From positions 1-64,000 of the forward strand of contig CALHYX010000016.1 of NCBI GenBank assembly GCA_938041035.1: a stretch of 64,000 nt of DNA. The letters are read 5' to 3'. Positions 52,039-60,487 of this stretch are shown here, piece after piece; within the stretch, counting starts at the first letter, position 1; every line of letters begins with the position of its first letter. Below the pieces are notes generated by a model. It searched no databases. It was not told the DNA's origin and saw only the letters and a list, made by a program, of their open reading frames with translations. The position numbers and the translations under genes were made by a program. The DNA comes from an uncultured Acidimicrobiales bacterium. Its GTDB lineage: Bacteria; Actinomycetota; Acidimicrobiia; Acidimicrobiales; SHLQ01.

Positions 52039-53508
52039 TCAGCCGTCGACGGCTGCCTGGAAGAGATCGTCGGTCTCGATCCAGTCGGTGACCGCGTAAC
52101 TGGTGCCGCCCGGCGGGGTCGTGAAGAGCACCTGCTCGGGGGCGCACAACGCGGGCAGTCCGGGCACCCGCTCGCCGTCGCAGGTGTAGGCATGGCCCCA
52201 GTAGGAGGGCCGGTCGACCGCGGCGGAGGCGATGTCGGTGATGCCTTGCGAGGTGATGTTGTCCCCACCCAGCTCGAGCAGGATCGAATACAGGTTCATC
52301 ACACCCCGGAAGCCAACCGTGCCGGCGCCGCCGGCGGGGCCGGGGGCGTAGGTGTTGATCGCCAGGTCGTACAGGGCCCCTTCGACGTCGGCGGGGTCGA
52401 CGGGTCCCTCGGAGTTGAAGATGACGCCCTCGACGTTGTCGCCGGCCGCTTCCACGATGGCGTCGGCCGCGCAGCTGCCCGGCAGGTACAGCTGGGCTTC
52501 GAGGCCGAGTTGCACGGACCCTTCCATGAGCGGGATGCAGGCCGTGTCGGCGGCGAGCACGATCAGGGCGTCGGCTTCGACCTGTTCGGCGGTGGTGAGC
52601 ACCGGCAGGAAGTCGGTGGCGACGATCGGGAACGACACGAGCTCGACGTTGAGCCCGAGCGACTCGCCCACGGCGGCGCCGTAGTCGCGGGCGGCGACCT
52701 CGAACGATTCGAATTCGCCGTACGCGAGCACGACGGTCTCGGCCCCGTTTTCGGCCGCGTGGGCCATGAACGCCGCGGCGCCTCCCGCGCCACCGCCGGA
52801 GAGGAAGAAGTTCACCGGTGACCGCTGTTCGACGAGGTTGGCGGGGATGCCACCGAAGATGGGGATGCCGTTTTGTTCGAGGATCGGAATCGAGCCGTTC
52901 GAGGTGACGTCGATACCGCCGGCGACGGCGACCACGTTTTCGCTCACCATCTCCTGGGCGCAGGCCTGAGACTGCTCCACCGAGAAGCTGGTGATGCAGG
53001 GGACGAGTTCGATCGGGCGGCCATCGACCCCGCCGAGTTCGGCGTTGATCCAGGCGATCGCCGTCTCGGCCGCGAAACGAATTTCGGGGAACGAGCCGAG
53101 CGGCGTGTTCTCCTGGTTGATCATCCCGATGCGAATCGGGTCGAGCGAGTCGTCGGCCGGGGTGGCGCTCGCGGGCACGGTGCCGAAGATCCAGTCCTCA
53201 CCCGCGTAGGCCGAGACGACCGAGCCGTCACCGCCGGAGTTGGCGTCGGCGGCGGAATCATCCTCGCCGCCGTCTTCACCGGAGGCATCGTCATCGGAGG
53301 CGTCGTCAGCGGAGGCATCGTCAGCGGAGGCATCGTCAGCGGAGGTATCGCCGGGCTCGCTGGAGGGCGCGGCGTCGGTGGTGTCGGGCTGGGTCGACGA
53401 TGCCTCGGTGGGGTCCGGGGCAGTCGGTTCATCCTCCGGCTCGCTACACCCGGCGGCGAACAATGCGATCGCGGCAACAGCAGCCCAGCATCGGGTTGGC
53501 GTTCTCAT
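52039..53508 (-). CDS. LivK-like substrate-binding lipoprotein
   Basis: A 489-residue extracytoplasmic binding protein of the branched-chain family. A signal peptide with lipobox LFAAGCSEP (cysteine at residue 21) is followed by an acidic Asp/Ser/Ala/Glu linker of about 75 residues, with DDASA repeats. The mature domain has DPIRIGMINQENTPLGSFPEIRFAAETAIAWINAELGG (124-161) and VVAVAGGIDVTSNGSIP. Conserved Cys pairs are spread through it. It captures the ligand for the fused permease. Ligands in the family range from amino acids to aromatic and terpenoid acids. Confidence 0.93.
   Translation of the reverse strand: MRTPTRCWAAVAAIALFAAGCSEPEDEPTAPDPTEASSTQPDTTDAAPSSEPGDTSADDASADDASADDASDDDASGEDGGEDDSAADANSGGDGSVVSAYAGEDWIFGTVPASATPADDSLDPIRIGMINQENTPLGSFPEIRFAAETAIAWINAELGGVDGRPIELVPCITSFSVEQSQACAQEMVSENVVAVAGGIDVTSNGSIPILEQNGIPIFGGIPANLVEQRSPVNFFLSGGGAGGAAAFMAHAAENGAETVVLAYGEFESFEVAARDYGAAVGESLGLNVELVSFPIVATDFLPVLTTAEQVEADALIVLAADTACIPLMEGSVQLGLEAQLYLPGSCAADAIVEAAGDNVEGVIFNSEGPVDPADVEGALYDLAINTYAPGPAGGAGTVGFRGVMNLYSILLELGGDNITSQGITDIASAAVDRPSYWGHAYTCDGERVPGLPALCAPEQVLFTTPPGGTSYAVTDWIETDDLFQAAVDG
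53281..53340 (-). repeat. 15-bp in-frame tandem repeat, four copies
   Basis: GGAGGCATCGTCAKC units at 53281, 53296, 53311 and 53326 (plus-strand reading), with at most two changes; a degenerate fifth begins at 53341. They encode the DDASA repeats in the acidic linker of the LivK-like lipoprotein. Confidence 0.85.
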
Positions 53509-53531
53509 CGTGCACTTGCCCCCTCGTCGTG

Positions 53532-53549
53532 CGGGCCCCCTTCGGCCCG
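53532..53549. other. Small GC hairpin in the divergent promoter region
   Basis: CGGGCC-cccttc-GGCCCG, a perfect 6-bp stem 24 nt upstream of the LivK-like ATG on the minus strand. It could shape the 5' leader of that message. No riboswitch signature is visible. Confidence 0.3.
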
Positions 53550-53586
53550 ACCGTCATGTGGTCGACGCCTCGGCCATGACCGGGCG

Positions 53587-53616
53587 TTCGAGCCGTCCAA
53601 ACGGTGTGGTTATGCT
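53587..53616 (+). promoter_or_regulatory. Possible promoter of the second carotenoid oxygenase gene
   Basis: TTCGAG (53587-53592) and TATGCT (53611-53616) are 18 bp apart and 31 bp before the ATG; a GGGGGA ribosome-binding site is at 53635-53640. The -35 match is poor, so this is tentative. Confidence 0.3.
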
Positions 53617-53647
53617 GGCACAAGTCATCTACCAGGGGGAATCAGCC

Positions 53648-55042
53648 ATGTCGGCCACCATGCCCGAACGGCTCGATCGGTTCGATAAGGCCACGCCGTG
53701 GCATCTGCGCGACAACAACGCGCCGATCGACCAGGAGGTGACGGTCGACCGCCTCGAGGTCACCGGGGCGATTCCCACGGATCTGAACGGTCGGTTCTTC
53801 CGCAACGGGGCGAACCCGGTGAGCGGTTGGTCGCTGCACTGGTTCATCGGCGACGGGATGATCCACGGCATCGAGCTCGCAGGCGGCCAGGCCAACTGGT
53901 ATCGGAACCGCTGGGTCCGCACGCCGATGTTCGACAACCCCGGCGCCGACCGCACCGAGTTGGCGCTCGATCCCGAGACGTTCACGTTTGATCTTGCGGT
54001 GTCCGCGGCGAACACGCACATCATCAGCCATGGCGGCCGCATCCTCGCGCTCGAAGAGGGCGCCTTTCCCTACGAGGTCACGCCCGAGCTCGACACGGTT
54101 GGTCCCTACACGTTCGATGGTGCGCTCACCACCGCGATGACCGCGCACCCCAAGGTGTGTCCCGAAACCGGCGAGCTGCTGTTCTTCGGCATGACCTACG
54201 GCATCGAGCCGCCGTACTTCACCTACTACCGGGCGACCGCCGACGGAGTGCTCGCCCAGGCCACTCCCATCTCGGTCAAGGGCCCGTCGATGAGCCACGA
54301 CTTTGCCGTCAGCCGGAACCACACCGTCGTGCTCGACATGCCCGCGGTGTTCAATCTGGAGCTGGCGATGCAGGGCGGCATGCCCTTCCGCTGGGATCCC
54401 GACTACGGCGCTCGGATCGGTGTTCTTCCGCGCGAGGGCGACGACGACGATGTGAAGTGGTTCGAGGTCGAGGACGGCTACGTCTTTCACACCCTCAACG
54501 CCCACGACGACGGCGACGAGGTTGTCGTGCGCGGGTGTCGGGTGCCCGAGATCTGGGTCGACGACTCAGCGATGGCGATGGACGACACCGACCCGGACGA
54601 TGCTCCGAAGCTGTACGAGTGGCGGCTGAACATGGCGTCGGGTGCCGTCTCGGAGCGGCTGCTCGACGATCGCTCGTCGGAGTTCCCGCGCGTGGCCGAC
54701 GCCGAAGCCGGGCTCGATGCCCGCTACGGCTACACGATGAGCGTCCTGCCCGACGGTGCCGCCGGCGAGCTCATCAAGTACGACCTGGCTGACGGGGCAT
54801 CGCGTACGAGTCACATCTTCCCGAACGGTCACACGCCGGGTGAACCCGTGTTCGTGGAGGCCGAAGGGGCAACCAACGCCGACGACGGCTACCTGATGAC
54901 GTTCGTGTACGCCGCCGACACCGACTCGTCGTACCTCGCGATCCTCGACGCCTCGAACATGAGCGCAGAGCCGCTCGCCACCATCGCCACGCCCCATCGG
55001 GTACCGACCGGGTTCCACGGCAGCTGGATCCCCGACGCCTAG
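53648..55042 (+). CDS. Carotenoid-oxygenase (RPE65/CCD) family protein
   Basis: A 464-residue carotenoid cleavage dioxygenase homologue. All four iron-ligand histidines sit in canonical contexts: His167 (TAHPK), His217 (MSHDFAV), His281 (VFHTLNAHDD) and His457 (GFHGSW). The Glu residues that tune the iron shell are plausible in ETGELLFFGM and nearby. It likely cleaves a C=C double bond in an apocarotenoid, stilbene or phenylpropanoid. The ATG at 53648 follows GGGGGA. It heads a plus-strand run with two Rieske oxygenases, divergent from the fused-permease transporter genes. Confidence 0.93.
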   Translation: MSATMPERLDRFDKATPWHLRDNNAPIDQEVTVDRLEVTGAIPTDLNGRFFRNGANPVSGWSLHWFIGDGMIHGIELAGGQANWYRNRWVRTPMFDNPGADRTELALDPETFTFDLAVSAANTHIISHGGRILALEEGAFPYEVTPELDTVGPYTFDGALTTAMTAHPKVCPETGELLFFGMTYGIEPPYFTYYRATADGVLAQATPISVKGPSMSHDFAVSRNHTVVLDMPAVFNLELAMQGGMPFRWDPDYGARIGVLPREGDDDDVKWFEVEDGYVFHTLNAHDDGDEVVVRGCRVPEIWVDDSAMAMDDTDPDDAPKLYEWRLNMASGAVSERLLDDRSSEFPRVADAEAGLDARYGYTMSVLPDGAAGELIKYDLADGASRTSHIFPNGHTPGEPVFVEAEGATNADDGYLMTFVYAADTDSSYLAILDASNMSAEPLATIATPHRVPTGFHGSWIPDA

Positions 55043-55084
55043 CCGACGCACGCCAGCGAGATCAGGGCGAAGGAGTAGGCGACT

Positions 55085-56455
55085 ATGAGCGACGACGTGG
55101 GGACCGCCCGGTCTCCGGGCCTGACCTATCAGGAGCTTCTCGACACCGACACCCACGCGGTGCCCGAGGTGCTGCGTATCGAAGCGCCGCGCTACTTCGG
55201 CACCGCCGATGTACCGCGGTCGCGCTACATCTCGCGGGAGTATCACGACCTCGAGGTCGCGCATCTGTGGAGTCGGGTGTGGCAGTTCGCGTGTCGGGTC
55301 GACGACATTCCCGAGGTCGGCGACTTCGTGATCTACGAGATCGTCCGGTCGTCGTACATCGTCATGCGGACCGCGGCGAACGAGATCAAGGCCTACCCGA
55401 ATTCGTGCCTGCACCGGGGCCGCCTGTTGAAGGAACACGATGGGCGGTGCGACGAGATCCGGTGCCCGTTCCACGGCTTTGCCTGGGCGCTCGACGGAGC
55501 GCTTACCGATGTGCCGGCGAGCTGGGACTTTCCCCACGTTGAACCCGAGCGGTTCCACCTGCCGGAGATTCAGGTGGATACCTGGGCCGGGTTCGTGATG
55601 GTCAACCCGGACCCCGATGCCGAGCCCCTCGCCGATTTCCTGGGCGAGATCACCGATCAGTTCGCGGTCTGGGACCTGGCGAACCGGTACAAGCAGCTTC
55701 ACGTGGCCAAGGTGATCGGCTGTAACTGGAAGATCGCCCAGGAAGCGTTTTCCGAGGCGTACCACGTGAACGCCACCCACCCGCAGATCCTGCCCTATCT
55801 GGGCGACACCAACAGCCAGGTGGACGTCTGGGACAACTTCTCGCGCGTCATCACCGCGGGCGGGACACCGAGCCCGCTGCTCGACTGGGAACCAACCGAA
55901 GACGAGATGTTGCGGGCGATGATGGATGTCCGGCACGACAGGGAGTCGCCGATTTCGTTGGCGGAGGGGCAGTCCGCTCGCGCCGTCGCGGCCGCGGGAA
56001 CCCGTTCGCGGTGGCGGTCCGTCGTCGGCGAGTGGGCCGATCGCCTGTCCGACGCCGAGCTGATGGACAGCATCGATTACACGGTGTTCCCGAACTTCCA
56101 TCCCTGGGGTGCCTTCAACCGCATCGTGTACCGATTCCGGCCCAACGGCGATGACCACCGCAGCTGCATCATGGAGTGCATTCTGCTGGCGCCCTTTGGC
56201 GATGAGCGGCCGCCCTCGGCGCCGGTGCGGTGGTTGGAAGAACACGAGACGTTCACCGACGTCGTGGAGCTGGGCACGTTGGGCAAGGTGTTCAACCAGG
56301 ATCTGTTCAACATGGCCAAGGTGCAACGCGGCCTGGAGGCCAGCCACAAGGCGGGAGTGACGCTGAGCGTGTATCAGGAGGCCAAGGTCCGCTGGTTGCA
56401 CGAGCTGTTGACGGCTTGGGTCGACGATCGGGCCGATGCCGAAGGCGTGGGCTGA
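55085..56455 (+). CDS. Rieske ring-hydroxylating oxygenase, alpha-type subunit
   Basis: A 456-residue oxygenase. The Rieske [2Fe-2S] ligands are Cys108, His110, Cys127 and His130 (CLHRG...CPFHG). The mononuclear iron His pair is His227 and His232 in the motif EAYHVNATH. It hydroxylates or dealkylates an organic substrate with O2, using electrons from a reductase not found in the window. AAGGAG precedes the ATG. Its TGA shares one base with the ATG of the following 64-residue gene, so all three oxygenase-region genes are likely one transcript. Confidence 0.93.
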   Translation: MSDDVGTARSPGLTYQELLDTDTHAVPEVLRIEAPRYFGTADVPRSRYISREYHDLEVAHLWSRVWQFACRVDDIPEVGDFVIYEIVRSSYIVMRTAANEIKAYPNSCLHRGRLLKEHDGRCDEIRCPFHGFAWALDGALTDVPASWDFPHVEPERFHLPEIQVDTWAGFVMVNPDPDAEPLADFLGEITDQFAVWDLANRYKQLHVAKVIGCNWKIAQEAFSEAYHVNATHPQILPYLGDTNSQVDVWDNFSRVITAGGTPSPLLDWEPTEDEMLRAMMDVRHDRESPISLAEGQSARAVAAAGTRSRWRSVVGEWADRLSDAELMDSIDYTVFPNFHPWGAFNRIVYRFRPNGDDHRSCIMECILLAPFGDERPPSAPVRWLEEHETFTDVVELGTLGKVFNQDLFNMAKVQRGLEASHKAGVTLSVYQEAKVRWLHELLTAWVDDRADAEGVG

Positions 56456-56649
56456 TGGCGGACGGCATCGTCCACCCGTTCTCCAGGGCGCTGTACGAGC
56501 GCCATGGCGATGGGCTCATCCTGGTCACCGACGGCGACACCCGCGGGGTGTTTACCGCCGAGGGGCGCTGGGTCGAGGGCGATCTTCGGTGGTGCGACCC
56601 CCAGCTGTGCGGCTGGGTGGCCGGGCCCAGCATCTCCGACCACCGGTAG
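56455..56649 (+). CDS. Small orphan protein between two Rieske oxygenase genes
   Basis: 64 residues, starting in the TGATG overlap of the upstream Rieske stop. The sequence MADGIVHPFSRALYERHGDG, then LILVTDGDTRGVFTAEGRWVE and WCDPQLCGWVAG, has no domain I recognise. It contains a beta-rich centre, a VTDGDTRGVF turn and two cysteines in WCDPQLCGW. The position suggests an accessory or chaperone for one of the oxygenases, but that is inference. Coding is supported by the tight overlap, by the six-base gap to the next gene and by codon pattern. Confidence 0.6.
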   Translation: MADGIVHPFSRALYERHGDGLILVTDGDTRGVFTAEGRWVEGDLRWCDPQLCGWVAGPSISDHR

Positions 56650-56655
56650 CGAGCC

Positions 56656-57858
56656 ATGAGCCGCGAACTGCTCGTCGAACTGGCCCGCCGGACCATCGCC
56701 CACGCTCGGGCCGGCACCGTTCCGCAGGCGGAATCGATTGCGCGGGTCCCGGCCGACCGGTACCACGACGCCGACCGGTGGCAGCTCGAGGTCGACCGGG
56801 TGTTCCGGCGCGTACCGCTCGTGCTCGGCTTCTCGACCGAGTTGGCCGAGCCGGGGTCGTACCGCGCACTCGAGGCAGCAGGGGTGCCGGTGCTGTTGAG
56901 CCGCGGTGCCGACGGCGTCATGCGTTGCTTCGTCAACATGTGCTCGCACCGGGGCGCGATCGTGGTCGCCGAGGGCACCGGGTCGGCCCGCCGGTTCACG
57001 TGTCCGTATCACGCGTGGAGCTATGACACCGAGGGTGCGCTGGTAGGGGTTCTGGACCGGAGCGAGTTCGGCTCGGTCGACCCGGTTCGAGACGGCCTCG
57101 TGGAGCTGCCGTGCGAGGAACGTTCGGGCCTCATCTTTGCGGCGCTCACGCCGACCGACGACCTTCGCCTCGATGCGTTCTTGGCGGGCTACGACGACCT
57201 GCTGGACCACCTCGACCTGGCGGGCTGTCGTTTGGTGGGGCGCCAGTCGGTGGTCGGGCCGAATTGGAAGATCGCGTTCGACGGGTACCTCGACCTGTAC
57301 CACCTGCCGGTGTTGCACCGCGACACCTTCGGCCCGGAGATGTGCAACAAGGCGGTGTACGACGCATGGGGTCCCCACCAACGGGTGACGTCACCGGATC
57401 GGCACGTGCTCGGGTGGGCCGACACCCCCGAGCGGGACTGGACGATGCGTCGGTTGACCGGCGGCGTGTGGACGATCTTTCCGCACGTCTCCATCGCCCG
57501 CTTCGAAACCGACGGCGGCTCGGTGTACCTCGTGTCGCAACTCTTCCCGGGGTCCGAGCCGGGCCGGTCGATGACCACCCAGAGCTTCTTGGCGACGTTC
57601 GACCCGACCGACGAGCAACAGGTCGCAATCGATGAGCAGATGGACTTCCTGCTGCGCGTGGTGCGCGACGAGGACTACCGCACCGGCGCCGGCATCCAGC
57701 GGGCGTTGCGCACGGGTGTGAAGACCGACGTGTTGTTCGGGCGCAACGAGGCCGGCGGGCAGCGCTTTCACGCCTACCTCGACCGCCTGGTGGCCACCGC
57801 CGACGACGAGGGTTACCGGTCGTTGCTGGCGAGCCACCGCTTCGAGCCCCAGCCCTAG
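56656..57858 (+). CDS. Rieske ring-hydroxylating oxygenase, alpha-type subunit
   Basis: A 400-residue oxygenase. Rieske ligands are Cys96, His98, Cys116 and His119 (CSHRG...CPYHAW). The mononuclear iron His pair is in LDLYHLPVLH (near residue 215). The sequence is distant from the other Rieske protein at 55085, so the two probably act on successive or different substrates. ATG start at 56656, 6 bp after the small gene. It ends at a hairpin shared with the convergent PPOX-type gene. Confidence 0.93.
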   Translation: MSRELLVELARRTIAHARAGTVPQAESIARVPADRYHDADRWQLEVDRVFRRVPLVLGFSTELAEPGSYRALEAAGVPVLLSRGADGVMRCFVNMCSHRGAIVVAEGTGSARRFTCPYHAWSYDTEGALVGVLDRSEFGSVDPVRDGLVELPCEERSGLIFAALTPTDDLRLDAFLAGYDDLLDHLDLAGCRLVGRQSVVGPNWKIAFDGYLDLYHLPVLHRDTFGPEMCNKAVYDAWGPHQRVTSPDRHVLGWADTPERDWTMRRLTGGVWTIFPHVSIARFETDGGSVYLVSQLFPGSEPGRSMTTQSFLATFDPTDEQQVAIDEQMDFLLRVVRDEDYRTGAGIQRALRTGVKTDVLFGRNEAGGQRFHAYLDRLVATADDEGYRSLLASHRFEPQP

Positions 57859-57884
57859 CGAAAGCCCAGCGTTGCGGTTTCGCT
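57857..57884. terminator. Candidate bidirectional terminator
   Basis: AGCGAAA - 14 nt - TTTCGCT, 7-bp arms at the convergent junction of the Rieske gene (stop 57856-57858) and the PPOX-type gene (stop at 57884). Both ends are A/T-rich, which suits a stop in either direction. Confidence 0.45.
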
Positions 57885-58438
57885 CAGGTGTTGGCCGCCA
57901 TCCAGGCGGCGGTGGCTTTGGTCATCTTGGCGCCGTCGTAACCGATCCGCTGCGTCGGTTCGACTTCGAGTACGACCCGCCGGGGCGAGTCGAGGAACGA
58001 GACGAAGTTCTGCTCGTCGACCTCCCGGGGAAACCGGCAGGCCTTGGCCAACGCGGGGTAGAACCACGCCTTGGTGGCCTCGTCCTCGTGGATGGTGCAG
58101 GTGCCTTTCCAGGTCACGGTCTTGTTGCGCGGCAGCGGCGAACCGGTGCTCGTGACCACGATGCACACGCGGGGGTCGCGGCGCACGGCGTGGATCCGGG
58201 CCCGTTGCGAGGTAGCGGTGAGCCAGAACTTCCCGTCGGCCCACACGTAGGACATGATCACGCCGACGGGCCAGCCTTCCTTGTTGGCCCAGATGAAGGT
58301 GCATTCGTTGTGCGCGAGCAGCAGCGCTTCCTCATCGGCGTGGTCGAGTTCGTACTGGCTGACGTCCTCGTAGTCGCCGGGAGCCACCGGTTCGTCGGTC
58401 GGCGGAGTGTCTTCGTTGCTCTTGTCGTCGCTGCTCAT
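57884..58438 (-). CDS. Pyridoxamine-5'-phosphate-oxidase-like (PPOX) flavin-binding protein
   Basis: A 184-residue split-barrel protein. An Asp/Glu/Pro-rich leader of about 25 residues precedes the barrel: ALLLAHNECTFIWANKEGWPVGVIMSYVWADGKFWLTATSQRARIHAVRRDPRVCIVVTS (residues 38-96). The Trp/Arg/His residues of TATSQRARIHAVRRDPRV form the usual FMN or F420 binding strand and loop. Members reduce or bind flavin-type substrates. The ATG at 58438 was chosen to retain the leader. It shares a 75-bp divergent promoter region with the SnoaL-type gene. Confidence 0.87.
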   Translation of the reverse strand: MSSDDKSNEDTPPTDEPVAPGDYEDVSQYELDHADEEALLLAHNECTFIWANKEGWPVGVIMSYVWADGKFWLTATSQRARIHAVRRDPRVCIVVTSTGSPLPRNKTVTWKGTCTIHEDEATKAWFYPALAKACRFPREVDEQNFVSFLDSPRRVVLEVEPTQRIGYDGAKMTKATAAWMAANT

Positions 58439-58476
58439 GGCGTCGCCACCTCGATCGTCGATGTTGGTGGCCCACA

Positions 58477-58504
58477 GTAAACCGGGTCGACCCCGGTCGG
58501 TTAC
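58477..58504. promoter_or_regulatory. Imperfect palindrome in the divergent promoter
   Basis: A 28-bp imperfect dyad centred on TCGA, beginning GTAAACCGGG and ending CCGGTCGGTTAC, between the PPOX-type start (58438) and the SnoaL-type GTG (58514). Could be an operator shared by both; no regulator is adjacent. Confidence 0.3.
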
Positions 58505-58513
58505 TTTCGCGAG

Positions 58514-58987
58514 GTGACCGATCGAACGAACGAACCCGAGGAGCGGGCGGCGGTGCGCCGGTTGCTCGACGAGCAGGCGATCATCGCAACGGCCATCCGC
58601 TACACGTGGGCGCTCGACGCAAAGCACTGGCACGCGCTCGACGACGTCTTCGTCGCCGACGCCACCGCTCGCCTGGGCCACCCGAAGCCGTTCGAGGGGC
58701 GCGAGGCCATCGTTGCCGTGTGCGCGGCCGCACTCACCCCGCTGGCCGGTAGCCAACACCTGGTCGGCAACCACGAGGTCACCGTCGACGGCGACGAGGC
58801 CGCCCACCGCTGCTACGTGCAGGCCCAACACGTCGGATCGCGGGAGTCGGGCGGAGGCCTGTACGTCGTCGCCGGCCGCTACGAGGACCGGATGGAGCGC
58901 ACGGCCGATGGCTGGCGCATCCGCAACCGCGACCTCATCGTCATGTGGACCGACGGCGACGAGGACGTGCTGGGCCACACCCGCTAG
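58514..58987 (+). CDS. SnoaL-like NTF2-fold protein
   Basis: A 157-residue NTF2-fold protein. RRLLDEQAIIATAIRYTWALDAKHWHALDDVFVADATARLG (residues 15-55) carries the typical Tyr/Trp/Asp/Asp pocket residues; SQHLVGNHEVTVDGDEAAHRCYVQAQHVG and GGLYVVAGRYEDRMERTADGWRI follow. SnoaL-like proteins include cyclases, isomerases and hydroxylating-enzyme partners. The GTG start at 58514 is the only suitable start. Paired by divergence with the PPOX-type gene. Confidence 0.88.
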   Translation: MTDRTNEPEERAAVRRLLDEQAIIATAIRYTWALDAKHWHALDDVFVADATARLGHPKPFEGREAIVAVCAAALTPLAGSQHLVGNHEVTVDGDEAAHRCYVQAQHVGSRESGGGLYVVAGRYEDRMERTADGWRIRNRDLIVMWTDGDEDVLGHTR

Positions 58988-59035
58988 CGGGTGCGGCCCA
59001 ACCGTCGACAAGCGGCGGCGATGCCCTGTTGGCCA

Positions 59036-60304
59036 CTACTTGGCGGCGTCGCGAATCTCGAGGAAGTAGCGGCGGAGGGCGTCGAAGGTACCGTCGGTCC
59101 TCACCCGGACGTTGAGCTCGTCGTTGGCCACGAAGATGTCGTCGTGCAGGTTGGCCGAGCCCATCCAGGCGATGTTTTCGTGCTCATCGTCGTAGTGGCC
59201 GTGGAACAACATGAACTTGGCGTGCACGGTCGGGTCGTGGGCGATGTTGATTGGCTTCTGGCCCGGGATCGCCGCCGCGGTGGCCAGGTCCTCCATCGCC
59301 GGCCGTTGGGTCCCGCCGTAGATCAGGTGCACCGAGCACCCGCGGTCGCGAAGCTTGCGCATCTCGATGACCGTTGTCTGCGTCGGGCCGGTCTCGTCGA
59401 GGTGGCCCATCACCACCTCGAGCCGGCACCCGCCCGGCTGGGATCCGTCCGGGGTCATGCGAGACACGATCTCGGCCCACATGTTGAACGTCGTCGGCGA
59501 ACCGGGCTGGAGCACCCGGACGGTGCCCTGGGTCTTCAGCTCGTGGCCGCCGTCGTCGCCCACCACACCACAGGTCGGGTCGACGCCGGGGTTCACCGAA
59601 GGCGGAAGCGTCGCCGTGCCGTGATTCGACGGCAGGGTGTACGCGTTGCAGGTGACCACCTCGAACCGGTCGTTCAACCAGTTTTGGAGCTCGAAGTAGT
59701 GGTCGCCGTCGAAGTAGAACGCCTGCTCCCAGAGGTCCTGATTCGTGAAGTTCATCGACCCGACGATCGCCCAGTCCCGGCCGTTGGCAACGTTGGCGAT
59801 CAGTGTCTTCTCGTGCATGATGCCGGTGTCCTGGCCCTGGTTCTGCACGTCGGTCTGGCAGCCGAAGTAGCACAGGTGCACCGTGGCCCCCACCTGGGTC
59901 TGAAGCGCGTTGAGGTGCGCTCGTTGGCTGGGGTGCTGGTTGTAGCGCTTCACGTCGGACAACACCGTGATCGCGACCCCGCGGTTGCCCGCGGCGACCA
60001 GGCTGTCGCGCATCGAGGCGCTCGTGAAGATGTACACCGAGACCAGCAGTTCGTCGCCACCGCCCAGCGTGTCGATGTAGTCCCTGATCACGCCCTGAAC
60101 ATCTTGGGTTCGACCCGTGATGGTGTTCTGGCCGACGTACCCGCCGGAGAAGTTGATCCGGTTTTCCAGATCGAAGCCATTCGAGCTCGATTGGTTGTTG
60201 TCATGGGCGCCAACCGGTGCGCCGGCAAGCATGAGGGCGACGATCGCCACCGCGGCGACAAGTACTTGCCCGACTCGGGTCGTTGAAGTTGATGCATTCG
60301 CCAT
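59036..60304 (-). CDS. Secreted phospholipase-D-like protein with two HKD motifs
   Basis: A 422-residue exported protein. A signal peptide (about residues 1-33, ending PVGAH) is followed by two PLD-type repeats. The first has His164-Glu-Lys (HEKTLIANV) and GSMNFTN; the second has His361-Ala-Lys (HAKFMLF) and GSANLHDD. The Asp of the classical HxKxxxxD is not clearly placed in either. It should hydrolyse phosphodiester bonds outside the cytoplasm; lipid, nucleic acid and wall polymer substrates are all possible. Several cysteines (CYFGC, TCGVV, GCRLEV) may form disulfides. Start ATG at 60304 with GGGAGTGG upstream. Confidence 0.9.
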   Translation of the reverse strand: MANASTSTTRVGQVLVAAVAIVALMLAGAPVGAHDNNQSSSNGFDLENRINFSGGYVGQNTITGRTQDVQGVIRDYIDTLGGGDELLVSVYIFTSASMRDSLVAAGNRGVAITVLSDVKRYNQHPSQRAHLNALQTQVGATVHLCYFGCQTDVQNQGQDTGIMHEKTLIANVANGRDWAIVGSMNFTNQDLWEQAFYFDGDHYFELQNWLNDRFEVVTCNAYTLPSNHGTATLPPSVNPGVDPTCGVVGDDGGHELKTQGTVRVLQPGSPTTFNMWAEIVSRMTPDGSQPGGCRLEVVMGHLDETGPTQTTVIEMRKLRDRGCSVHLIYGGTQRPAMEDLATAAAIPGQKPINIAHDPTVHAKFMLFHGHYDDEHENIAWMGSANLHDDIFVANDELNVRVRTDGTFDALRRYFLEIRDAAK

Positions 60305-60487
60305 GTTCCACTCCCGCTGAGATCTGGTTGTGAACCGAGAGTTGCATGATGCGAGGCCGGTGCCGAGAGGTCCGATGGGACCGGCTCGCGCGGACGCAGA
60401 CCCCGGCGAACGTTGGCGCGTTTCGGCCGGCGGCGGTTAGCTTCGGGCCGTCGCTGGCGGTTGCCGGCCTCGTGGGGGAGCGCGTTG

